Below, one piece after another: positions 51,756 through 59,411 of a stretch of 64,000 bases of DNA. The stretch spans positions 128,426-192,425 of the forward strand of contig NZ_JBHRZT010000032.1 in assembly GCF_042649685.1 (NCBI RefSeq), read 5' to 3'. Source of the stretch: Bacillus_BA songklensis (lineage in GTDB: Bacteria; Bacillota; Bacilli; Bacillales; Bacillaceae_H). The translations under genes and the position numbers were made by a program. The notes beneath the pieces were generated by a model. It searched no databases, was not told the DNA's origin, and worked only from the letters and a program-made list of their open reading frames with translations. Position 1 is the first letter of the stretch, and each line of letters begins with the position of its first letter.

Positions 51756-52068
51756 TACCATGATAAAAAACATATTAAGTGAATCTTCACTCGGTAGAAG
51801 TTTTACTGTCCGTTAGAGCGGGATAAAAATTTGTTCGATTTCTTTGAAAAAAAGATATATTGAGCAAATTTTTTTTGTCATCATCAATTTATTGACTGTT
51901 TATAATTTTTAGAAAATTATTGAAAATACGGAAAGACTATGTATAATAAGATTTAAGTCAGCATGTTGTTGTATAACAAATTTTATATAGTTATATAACA
52001 GAGTTGCTTCATTCGCAACAATAGTAATGGTTGTTTTGTATGATGAAACAGAAAGGGGAAAATGTCTC
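51756..52068 (+). promoter_or_regulatory. Leader region of the lactate/glycolate permease gene
   Basis: This A+T-rich 310-bp region contains TTGTTGTATAACAA (51965-51979 area), GTTGC-ttcattc-GCAAC (52003-52019, perfect arms) and a GAAAC half site at 52044. These are candidate operators for the nearby GntR or IclR proteins. No clear full GAAACnnnGTTTC palindrome is present. No gene is seen. Confidence 0.4.
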
Positions 52069-53850
52069 ATGAGTACTGGAATGTTAGCTTTTTTATCTCT
52101 TCTTCCAATCCTTGTAGTTGGAATTTTTCTGGTTGGCCTCAGGTGGCCCGCAAGTAAAGCGATGCCGATTTCGTATTTGGTGGCAATAGGACTTGCGTTA
52201 TTCGTCTGGAAGGTGCCCGGAGCAAATGTAGCAGCAGCATCCGTTAATGGCCTTGTTGTAGCCGCAACACTTTTGTACATTATTTTTGGGGCAATCTTAC
52301 TATTGAACACATTGCAAGAAAGCGGTGGAATTAAGACGATTCGTCAGGGGTTCACAGATATTTCGGAGGATCGCCGCATTCAAGTCATTATTATCGCCTG
52401 GTTGTTTGGATCATTCATTGAAGGGGCTTCAGGATTTGGTACACCGGCAGCAGTGGCCGTACCGTTATTGGTTGGATTAGGCTTTCCTGCGATGGCAGCC
52501 GTTATTGCCGGAATGGTTATTCAAAGTACACCCGTTTCTTTTGGGGCTGTTGGAACACCAATGCTCGTAGGAGTACAAACCGGGTTATCAGCTGACCCGG
52601 GCATTACCAATGATTTTCTTTCATTGGTCACTATGATCGCAGGCAAAGTTGCCATTCTGCATATGATTTCCGGAACTCTTATTCCTCTTTTTGTTGTTGC
52701 ATTAATGACAAGATTCTTTGGTAAAAACAAATCATTCTCTGAAGGGATCAAAGTCTGGAAGTTTGCATTGTTTGCCGCATTTGCCATGACGATTCCATAT
52801 GTAATTGTTGCAAATGTACTTGGTCCTGAATTTCCGTCCATGATTGGAGGATTAGTTGGTTTAGCCATCGTCGTGACTGCGGCGAAAAAAGGTTTCCTTA
52901 TGCCGTCTAAAGAAGAAGTGTGGGATTTTGAAGAAAAATCAAAATGGGACCCAGAATGGATGGGTAATCTGGAAATCAAAGAAATTTCTCATAAGAGCGG
53001 AAACATGAGCATGGTTCGTGCATGGGCACCTTATATTTTAGTCGGCGTATTTCTTGTGTTAACGAGATTGAGTGAACTTCCACTCAATGGGTGGATGAAA
53101 GCGTGGACTGTATCCATTCCCAATATTTTCGGATCGGAAATTAGTGCAAGTTTCCAACCGTTGTATTTGCCGGGCACGATCTTTATTTTAGTATCGCTTC
53201 TTACATTCTTTATTCACGGGATGAATGGAAGCGCATACAAACGTGCGTGGTCTCAATCCGGAAAAACGACGCTTGCTGCATCAACAGCCCTTATCTTTAC
53301 CGTTCCGATGGTTCAAGTGTTCGCCAACACAGGCGGCGGCGCGGCAGGATTTGATAAAATGCCGATTGAATTAGCGAACGGAGCCGCAGCGTTAGCCGGG
53401 GAATATTGGCCGCTGTTCTCTACGTTTATCGGAGGATTAGGCGCTTTTATCGCAGGCAGTAATACGGTCAGCAATATGATGTTCTCCTTATTCCAATACG
53501 ATGTAGGTTCCCAAATTGGTGTTGATCCTACCTGGATTGTCGCTCTCCAAGCAGTAGGCGGCGCGGCTGGAAATATGATTTGTGTGCATAACGTGGTAGC
53601 AGCATCAGCGGTGGTAGGCCTGGTAGGAAAAGAAGGAATGGTCATCCGAAAAACGCTATTCCCATTTGCTTATTATGCACTGTTGGCAGGATCGATCGGA
53701 TATTCCATTGTATGGTACTCGCAAAAAGGAATCTTTAATCTCGGTTCGCTGATTGCAACAGCAATTGCTTTGGCCGCGATTTACATTATTGCAACAAATC
53801 GAAAACGGGCCAATTTACTTATAAGTAACAAGTCATCATTAGATATGTAA
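52069..53850 (+). CDS. L-lactate permease family transporter (LctP/GlcA)
   Basis: A 593-residue membrane protein with about 12-14 helices. Family motifs: FIEGASGFGTPAAVAVPLL (about residue 122), SFGAVGTPMLVGVQTG, FIAGSNTVSNMMFSLFQY and GGAAGNMICVHNVVAASAVV. The LctP family moves L-lactate, D-lactate and glycolate with protons; the E. coli paralogue GlcA is encoded with glc genes. Its place after the glc genes and IclR regulator points to glycolate (and lactate) uptake. The start at 52069 follows AAAGGGG; the frame upstream to 52027 is not served. Confidence 0.95.
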   Translation: MSTGMLAFLSLLPILVVGIFLVGLRWPASKAMPISYLVAIGLALFVWKVPGANVAAASVNGLVVAATLLYIIFGAILLLNTLQESGGIKTIRQGFTDISEDRRIQVIIIAWLFGSFIEGASGFGTPAAVAVPLLVGLGFPAMAAVIAGMVIQSTPVSFGAVGTPMLVGVQTGLSADPGITNDFLSLVTMIAGKVAILHMISGTLIPLFVVALMTRFFGKNKSFSEGIKVWKFALFAAFAMTIPYVIVANVLGPEFPSMIGGLVGLAIVVTAAKKGFLMPSKEEVWDFEEKSKWDPEWMGNLEIKEISHKSGNMSMVRAWAPYILVGVFLVLTRLSELPLNGWMKAWTVSIPNIFGSEISASFQPLYLPGTIFILVSLLTFFIHGMNGSAYKRAWSQSGKTTLAASTALIFTVPMVQVFANTGGGAAGFDKMPIELANGAAALAGEYWPLFSTFIGGLGAFIAGSNTVSNMMFSLFQYDVGSQIGVDPTWIVALQAVGGAAGNMICVHNVVAASAVVGLVGKEGMVIRKTLFPFAYYALLAGSIGYSIVWYSQKGIFNLGSLIATAIALAAIYIIATNRKRANLLISNKSSLDM

Positions 53851-53942
53851 TCAGTGAGATAAATCCAATTACGCGCAAATATGTAAACGTTAACAAATTG
53901 TGCTTTATAGACTAATAGAGATAAATTCAGTAACAGACAGAC

Positions 53943-53970
53943 AAAAGCCAGTGAGGATTTCCTGGCTTTT
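53943..53970 (+). terminator. Terminator after the permease
   Basis: AAAAGCCAG-tgaggatttc-CTGGCTTTT stem-loop, about 90 bp after the stop. Confidence 0.8.
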
Positions 53971-54061
53971 GCCTGTCTTATCATGAAATTCAGCAAAATA
54001 TGTGAAGAGTCAGGTTGAAATCTGGTATGAAGCAATCTGTACCTTCTCGCTCCTCAAACCT

Positions 54062-54385
54062 TTAAACTTCTTTTTCTATTTTGACCCAGGCTTGCGACCA
54101 CTTTTCAATTTCTCTAATGACGGGTTCTAAAGCAATGCCTTTATCGGTTAAAGAATATTCGACACGAACTGGAACTTCCGGATAAACATGCCGATTAACA
54201 ATTCCTTCATCCTCTAATTCCTTCAGTCTTTCTGATAAAAGCCTTCCGCTTATAGGAAGAGCGGATTGGATGGTACAAAATCGCTGCTGTCCAGAAAGTA
54301 GTTGATAAATAATTAACCCTGTCCAACGTTTACCGATTAATTGCATACCTTTTTCGAATCTTGGACAAAGTGATGATTGTTCCAT
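54062..54385 (-). CDS. HxlR-family transcription regulator
   Basis: A 107-residue single winged-HTH protein. The conserved N-terminal Cys7 (SSLCPRFEKGMQLIGKRW) is the thiol that senses electrophiles or oxidants in HxlR/YodB/HypR relatives. The recognition region is LPISGRLLSERLKELEDEG, and the wing has PEVPVRVEYSLTDKG. It normally controls the divergent gene; here the divergent DNA holds only a 14-codon ORF with a strong ribosome site and terminator. Confidence 0.92.
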   Translation of the reverse strand: MEQSSLCPRFEKGMQLIGKRWTGLIIYQLLSGQQRFCTIQSALPISGRLLSERLKELEDEGIVNRHVYPEVPVRVEYSLTDKGIALEPVIREIEKWSQAWVKIEKEV

Positions 54386-54540
54386 ATTAACACCTCACTA
54401 TATTGTTATTATAACAAAAAGTTACTTTTTAATGTAATTTTACGTTTTTTCAATTATATACTCGACGTATATAAATTACTATAATAAACGAATTTACGAA
54501 AAGTAAGAATTAATGATGATCAATCAGGAGGTCAATAAAA

Positions 54541-54585
54541 ATGATGGGACGGTTTATTAGAGGGGAAATAAAAGGTGAAGTATAA
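54541..54585 (+). CDS. Tiny ORF with strong ribosome site, divergent from hxlR-like gene
   Basis: ATG 54541 with AGGAGG nine bases upstream encodes MMGRFIRGEIKGEV and stops at 54585. A perfect terminator follows 23 bp later, so a complete short transcription unit seems to exist. It may be a leader peptide or the stub of a deleted HxlR-controlled gene. No homology is known to me. Confidence 0.35.
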   Translation: MMGRFIRGEIKGEV

Positions 54586-54608
54586 AAAATGCTTGATAAA
54601 TGCAAAGC

Positions 54609-54650
54609 GGAAACACCCTCGGATTCTATTTGAAATCCGGAGGTGTTTCT
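54609..54650 (+). terminator. Terminator
   Basis: GGAAACACCCTCGGATT pairs with AAATCCGGAGGTGTTTC around a short loop. It closes the tiny-ORF transcript. Confidence 0.75.
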
Positions 54651-54713
54651 ATGCAATATTTAAGTGTTTTTCTCCAATAAATAAGTTCCATTCCTTTATA
54701 GTTTTCCATGGGC

Positions 54714-56000
54714 TTATGGAGTGGGAATTTTTGTCATTTGTTGATTTTCATATTTCATAAACATCACATAGTATAAAACTGCACTGATAAGTGCTAGAAA
54801 ACTTAGAAAAGCGAACGTCCACCCATATCCAAACCAAACAGCCATCGGGATGAAGATTGGAGCGATTGTTCTCCCAACCGTATAGCGGAGACTTGCTGTA
54901 GCGAAGTATTGGCCTCGTAAATGTTCGGGGGCCAATTTAGAAATAAAGTCTTGTTGGATACCTGCTGTCATTAGTTCCGCAAACGTAAATAATCCCATAG
55001 CAAAAATTAGTCCAAACATCGACTGCAGTTGTCCGAATAAAAAGATTGAAATTCCATACACAACTGACGAGATGATAAAGATATTTCGTTCTCGGAAATT
55101 TGTCATCCATTTTGTTACGATGACTGTAAACAGCGCGACAAACAGCCCATTTTCGGCTAACATGATTCCAAAGGCTTGCTCACCATTAACACGAAGCATG
55201 AAATCGCCAAATGAAAATAAAGGCATATTTTCAACCACATCTTTTGTGTAAACGGGAATTAACATATCAAGTTGCATAAATGTCAGGGAAACCAAGACTC
55301 CCGATAGAATGAAGAGTAAAAAAATACGATCTCGTAGAATAATCCCGTAGTCTGCTAGTTGATTCTTTAGATGTACATACCAGAGTTTCTTTTCGGTGTC
55401 ATTCGCTTTCTGATCTTTTTGTTTTAATGGAACGGTTTCTCTTGTTAGTTTCTGTAATAGTAGTGCGAGTAATATACATATGATTCCAGAAATGATGATC
55501 AGCTGAAAACGATATGGAACATAAAAAAGCGCACCTAAAAGAGGGCCGACGACGACAGCAATATTTATAGAGGTATAAAAAACGGCAAATACATGGCTGC
55601 GATGTTCTTCATCTACCACATCCACAACCATTGCTTGACTTGCCGGCCAGTAAAAGGAGCCGAACACTCCTATTAATGTAAAGCTGATAAAGCCGATAAC
55701 AGGCCAATGAAACCAAGGTGAATCAGAAAAAGCAAAAATGAAAAAGGCTATACCTTGTCCAAGTGCTGAAAAAACCATCATCTTTTTTCTTCCAAATTGA
55801 TCCGCACAATACCCCCCCATTAAATTGGCTGCCACAGAAAAGAATTGAGACAGGATGATTAAAAAACCTGCCTTTTCTTTTCCGAAAGCATCTGCAAAAT
55901 ATATCGTCAAAAACGGGAAGAACATCCAATAGGTTACGTTCATGACCGTTTCGCCAACTAAACGTACTTTCAAGTTTCCATCCCAATCTCGGATTCTCAT
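54714..56000 (-). CDS. MFS transporter (MdtH-like drug-efflux type)
   Basis: A 428-residue major facilitator with about 12 helices. The start VRLVGETVMNVTYWMFFPFL and the loop 2-3 motif GGYCADQFGRKKMM (motif A) identify it; a central loop (about 185-210, KQKDQKANDTEKK) splits the two halves. Related to the MdtH/YttB efflux group, substrate unknown. Start 56000 (MRIRDWDGNL) is preceded by GGAGAT; start codons at 56030 and 56021 are alternatives because GGAGG lies further up. Single gene. Confidence 0.88.
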   Translation of the reverse strand: MRIRDWDGNLKVRLVGETVMNVTYWMFFPFLTIYFADAFGKEKAGFLIILSQFFSVAANLMGGYCADQFGRKKMMVFSALGQGIAFFIFAFSDSPWFHWPVIGFISFTLIGVFGSFYWPASQAMVVDVVDEEHRSHVFAVFYTSINIAVVVGPLLGALFYVPYRFQLIIISGIICILLALLLQKLTRETVPLKQKDQKANDTEKKLWYVHLKNQLADYGIILRDRIFLLFILSGVLVSLTFMQLDMLIPVYTKDVVENMPLFSFGDFMLRVNGEQAFGIMLAENGLFVALFTVIVTKWMTNFRERNIFIISSVVYGISIFLFGQLQSMFGLIFAMGLFTFAELMTAGIQQDFISKLAPEHLRGQYFATASLRYTVGRTIAPIFIPMAVWFGYGWTFAFLSFLALISAVLYYVMFMKYENQQMTKIPTP

Positions 56001-56137
56001 TATGGCATCTCCATCCTCCATAACATACACTCAAACATCTTATCCGACTGATGGGGAAATTGCAAGAAGACGAAGCGTTCCATATGTTCTAAGTTATGAA
56101 GTCATTTGAATAGAAAAATCATCCATATTTAAGGGGG

Positions 56138-56287
56138 ATTGGAAAACAACTTCTTTCTACAGTAAAGGAATTTGCAACATTAACAAAGTCAAAGGGAATT
56201 GAACTTTCTGTAGAGCATACAAATGACAGAGCGTGGAAATTTTATGAAAAGCAAGGCTTTAAGATGGATGAGGAGTTTTTGAGATAA
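56138..56287 (+). pseudogene. C-terminal fragment of a GNAT acetyltransferase
   Basis: 49 codons: IGKQLLSTVKEFATLTKSKG, then IELSVEHTNDRAWKFYEKQG and FKMDEEFLR stop. This is the acetyl-CoA-binding end (GxGxG/A-type IGKQLL) plus the ARAWxFYEKxGF motif of GNAT enzymes. No start or N-terminal part exists upstream. Its last 29 bp overlap the end of the EamA remnant on the other strand. Confidence 0.8.
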
Positions 56288-56846
56288 ATGGTAAGCTCCA
56301 AACAATGCTGGACCAGCTTTCAACTCCCGAACCTACGCAGATTAAGAAAAGCCCGCCGATAATAAGCTGAAGCGTAACCATCCAAATTGAATCTACACGG
56401 TCACCTGTTTTCTTTACAAACACTGTACCAAGCCCCCAGCCAACCGCACAGCTTAGGGCAAGCAAAATTCCGACGATGGAGATATGCCCCGTTAAACCGC
56501 TGGCACTGATCACGGCAACACCGGCAAATCCAAGAATCAAGCCAAAGATTTTCAATCCATACATTGCTTCTCCAAGCCAAAGCCAAGAAAAAATTCCGAG
56601 CAGTACCGGCTGAAGGAAAATGATAGCTGAAAACAGTCCCGCAGGCATGTAACCAAGTTCTACAGTCTGAAGACCGTAAAACAAAATGATGTTAAGCAAA
56701 GCGGAAATAAAATATAAGTACCATGTCTCCTTTAAGCGCAGCTGTTTATATTTTGGCAACGCATAAATAAGCAAGATCATTCCACCCAGTAATGTTCTTA
56801 TTCCTGCAAACAGTACCGGTGGAGTATAATTAAGTGCGAAGGAACC
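56259..56846 (-). pseudogene. EamA/DMT-family transporter, truncated at both ends
   Basis: EamA homology starts in-frame before any start codon at GSFALNYTPPVLFAGIRTLL (56846), continues through SAIIFLQPVLLGIFSWLWLG and SCAVGWGLGTVFVKKTG, and breaks off after IVWSLPFIS near 56285, where the frame runs into the antisense of the GNAT fragment. About 190 of some 300 residues remain (five or six helices). The open frame from ATG 56780 gives 173 residues but lacks helix 1 and the last helices, so a working transporter is unlikely. Confidence 0.8.
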
Positions 56847-57055
56847 GCGGTTTTGTAGAGAAATCGGTCTAGCTGTCCCTTCAATAAAGGAATCTTCGCT
56901 TGCTGTACAATTATTTATCCAAATCGTTCAAGAATTATTCCGTGTATAGGGATGGCAAAAGGTTATTTATTCCTTTTATCTTAATCTTTTTATAAGTTAG
57001 AGATCGTGCTATCTATTTGTTAATCATAAAAATTAGTGCTATGATTTTCTTTATG

Positions 57056-57188
57056 ACGAGAACCTTTGTAAGCTCGTTCAAGACTCTACGGTCATTTCAC
57101 CACCTCCCACGAAGTCAAAGAGCGACTTCGCGTCGGTGGTTCCAATGCCCTAGGAGCATGAACGAGCTTGCTCTGCTTTTCTTATTAG
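57056..57188 (-). repeat. Dispersed ~130-bp repeat, copy 3
   Basis: On the minus strand it begins AAGAAAAGCAGAGCAAGCTC and has GGGCATTGGAACCACC and a GAAGTCGCTC / GACTTCG inner stem. The far end differs from copies 1 and 2 and instead reads GAGAACCTTTGTAAGCTCG on the plus strand, a module shared with the MITE-like family. Confidence 0.65.
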
Positions 57189-57208
57189 GTATTAGAGGAG
57201 ATGGTGAT

Positions 57209-57523
57209 ATGGTAACTGAAGTAATGTTGAATGATGTTCATATAAAAGTAACCGGATATCAAGAAGAAGTTATGAAGAGTAAAAAAACTGGCAATGAATT
57301 ACATAAGATTAGCTTTGATTTTAAAGTGAGAAGCGGTGAAGAGTACCATAAGATTACGACATTATTATATGAGAAGACCTTTGATGTTAAGGTTCCTGAA
57401 AATAATCTGGAGTTTAGGGGAACAATAAATCATTATTCCACTTCTATCACAAATCTTTATAAAGAGAATGCAGTTGGTGATTTTAAATTGGAGCTCATTG
57501 AAGTTGATCGGGAGAAGCTATAA
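57209..57523 (+). CDS. ykvR: YkvR-like protein (DUF3219)
   Basis: A 104-residue protein matching the small DUF3219/YkvR family: MVTEVMLNDVHIKVTGYQEE, FDFKVRSGEEYHKITTLLYE and VPENNLEFRGTINHYSTSIT. Mostly beta-strands; function unknown. The start at 57209 follows GGAGATGG; upstream in-frame codons lie inside a repeat and are not part of the gene. The next gene is YkvS-like, as in B. subtilis, so the local gene order is conserved. Confidence 0.85.
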   Translation: MVTEVMLNDVHIKVTGYQEEVMKSKKTGNELHKISFDFKVRSGEEYHKITTLLYEKTFDVKVPENNLEFRGTINHYSTSITNLYKENAVGDFKLELIEVDREKL

Positions 57524-57833
57524 TCTTCAAGCCATTTCAAAAGCATGGTTGTATCCTATTTGGTGTAGTCTGGAGAAATGGCCCATGGTTTTCCTTGAGA
57601 GGCATTTTTGTTGACTTTATAAACTGTATACAATAAAATTACAGTATTCTTCTTGACGAGGAAACTGATTTGTCAGTGACATTGATTTCATTTTTTTCTT
57701 GTTTATACTGTAATTTTTTCTGTTGCAGATTAAAGGCGTTTTCTTTGTTCGACTTACTATATAGAGTGTTCTTTTTTATCAATAAACTGTAACTAAACTG
57801 TAACCTTTTTCATAACATTTTAGGGGATGGTGA
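57524..57833. promoter_or_regulatory. Regulatory gap with repeated ACTGTAA motifs
   Basis: A+T-rich, no open frame. The motif ACTGTAA/TTACAGT occurs at least four times: ATTACAGT near 57637, ACTGTAAT near 57708, and tandem AAACTGTAACTAAACTGTAACC before the ykvS-like start. Such clustering suggests binding sites for an unknown regulator. Confidence 0.35.
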
Positions 57834-58235
57834 ATGCTGATGCTGACGAATGGCAACTATCGATTGGAAGTAGGAGATTGGGTCAAGGGCAAGTCGAGAG
57901 ACGGAGAATTGATACACGGTTATATTGAAACAATAGACCCTTTACAAGAGACGGTGACAGTAAAGGTTGTTGAATGTGATCATGAAGAAATGATTGGAAA
58001 AACAATCGGGATGCTAAACAAAGGGGTTAAAAAGTTACCCGTTTCGACGGCAAGCAATGACGAACAACTTTCTCATTTAATCGATCTTGCATTATTAACT
58101 AGAGATGAGGAATGGTTTATGAGTTTGTCCGCGAAACTAAACTCCCTCAGAAACGTTTCGAAGGTGGATACAAAAAAAGATCCCGGTTATCCAATCAGTA
58201 GAAATAGTGTGAAGAATTCTGATATAAGGGGTTAA
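57834..58235 (+). CDS. ykvS: YkvS-like protein with IDEAL domain
   Basis: A 133-residue protein. Residues 10-66 form a DUF2187/YkvS-type small beta domain (LEVGDWVKGKSRDGELIHGY, EEMIGKTIGMLNKGVKK). Residues 75-105 are an IDEAL-type helix pair (DEQLSHLIDLALLTRDEEWF, MSLSAKLNSL). The tail is polar. The function is unknown; KOW-like first domain could bind RNA or protein. ATG 57834 follows AGGGGATGG. It is downstream of ykvR in the same order as in B. subtilis. Confidence 0.8.
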   Translation: MLMLTNGNYRLEVGDWVKGKSRDGELIHGYIETIDPLQETVTVKVVECDHEEMIGKTIGMLNKGVKKLPVSTASNDEQLSHLIDLALLTRDEEWFMSLSAKLNSLRNVSKVDTKKDPGYPISRNSVKNSDIRG

Positions 58236-58365
58236 GACTGGGAGAACACAGTGTTAGCGCGTTAAAAACCAATCAATACTGTTGAATATCGAAAGGCAGG
58301 TTTTCAAATAAGCTTGTCAACGGTCTTGAAAACTTTGTTGAAAAGTGACTTAGGAGGAATGGAAA

Positions 58366-58680
58366 ATGGCTATTTTACATGTAACTGATCAAACTTTTGA
58401 TGCCGAAATCAAGGAAGGGCTAGTATTCGCCGATTTTTGGGCACCTTGGTGCGGGCCTTGTAAAATGATTGCACCGGTACTGGAGGAGCTCGATCGTGAA
58501 GTGGGAGATCAAGTAAAGATTATCAAGCTTGATGTAGATGAAAACCCGGAAACAACAAGAGACTTCGAAGTAATGAGTATTCCGACCCTGATTCTTTTCA
58601 AAGACGGGGAAGTGGTGGAGAAGGTGATTGGCTACCAACCAAAAGAGGTTTTAGCAGAATTAATTTCTAAGCACGCTTAA
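58366..58680 (+). CDS. trxA: Thioredoxin
   Basis: A 104-residue classical thioredoxin with the redox-active WCGPC at residues 28-32, the cis-Pro in MSIPTLILFKDGE and conserved Asp of FADFWAPW. It reduces protein disulfides and is the electron donor for enzymes such as CysH. Strong AGGAGG ribosome site. Single gene ended by a hairpin. Because housekeeping trxA in Bacillus usually sits near uvrC, this may be a second copy. Confidence 0.96.
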   Translation: MAILHVTDQTFDAEIKEGLVFADFWAPWCGPCKMIAPVLEELDREVGDQVKIIKLDVDENPETTRDFEVMSIPTLILFKDGEVVEKVIGYQPKEVLAELISKHA

Positions 58681-58752
58681 TCACTTATTTTTTTATATTC
58701 AGAATTTCCCTAGGGATTAACGGAAAACTATAGTCTGTTACGTTTATTTTAA

Positions 58753-58800
58753 TCATGCTCTGCTTACATGAAGTCGAAGCGGAGCATGAGATTATTTTTA
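58753..58800 (+). terminator. Terminator after thioredoxin
   Basis: TCATGCTCTGCTT pairs with AAGCGGAGCATGA, then GATTATTTTTA. The remaining gap to 59015 has no supported gene. Confidence 0.75.
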
Positions 58801-59015
58801 CATTTCCGTTTTAAATGCGAATAACACGGCTAAATGAATATGGGTGCTGCACGATGGAAGCGGAAGCTTCGAATCTTCTAGTTGTCGCTCGAAGAAAGCA
58901 TTTGTCATGACCTAGGTATTGTGGAGAGCATTTTTGGACACGAGGTTGGTCTCGACAGAAAATAGCCATAGAAATGGATAGTTCAAAGTCAATAATGAGA
59001 ATAGGAGACATAAAC

Positions 59016-59315
59016 ATGAAATGCAAAATCAACCGAAATGCTGCAAACGTATTAAAAAAGATGTTGAGCAGTGAAGAAGCGGAAGGAAAAATGATTCGCG
59101 TATTCGTTACAGATCGCCACGGGGATCATGCTCATTATGATTTAAGACTCGATACACAAACTGAACACGATGAAGTAGTAAAAACCGATAAAGGTATCGA
59201 TGTTCTATTGGATAAACGAGAAGGTTTTTTAGATGGAGTTTGGATACAATATTTTTATTTACCTCAAGAGGGGTTTGTTATAACCAACCCATCCAAAGGA
59301 CATCACCATCATTAA
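59016..59315 (+). CDS. HesB/IscA-like fold protein lacking the cluster cysteines
   Basis: A 99-residue protein with the A-type carrier fold layout (INRNAANVLKKMLSSEEAEG, then IRVFVTDRHGDHAHYDLRLD, DVLLDKREGFLDGVWIQYFY). The three cysteines used by IscA/SufA to bind Fe-S (one central, CGC at the end) are absent; only Cys3 exists. Instead there is a His-rich set (RHGDHAHYD and a KGHHHH C-terminus). It may bind metal in another way. ATG 59016 follows AGGAGAC. Single gene. Confidence 0.75.
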   Translation: MKCKINRNAANVLKKMLSSEEAEGKMIRVFVTDRHGDHAHYDLRLDTQTEHDEVVKTDKGIDVLLDKREGFLDGVWIQYFYLPQEGFVITNPSKGHHHH

Positions 59316-59411
59316 ACAAGTGGGGAGACGATGTGCAGAAACAAGGTGTTAAACGTATGTTCATCTTAACAATATCATATCCAGATAGTTGAAGAGTGGA
59401 GGAATACAAAC

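Noticed and set aside
57017..57208. N-terminal extension of the YkvR-like protein
   Set aside because: This part lies in a dispersed repeat; the real start at 57209 has its own ribosome site and matches the family start.
58811..59015. Possible gene or repeat between thioredoxin and the HesB-like gene
   Set aside because: Only short open frames without ribosome sites; a 14-bp match (ACGATGGAAGCGGA) to the opposite strand near 62210 is too short to call a repeat.
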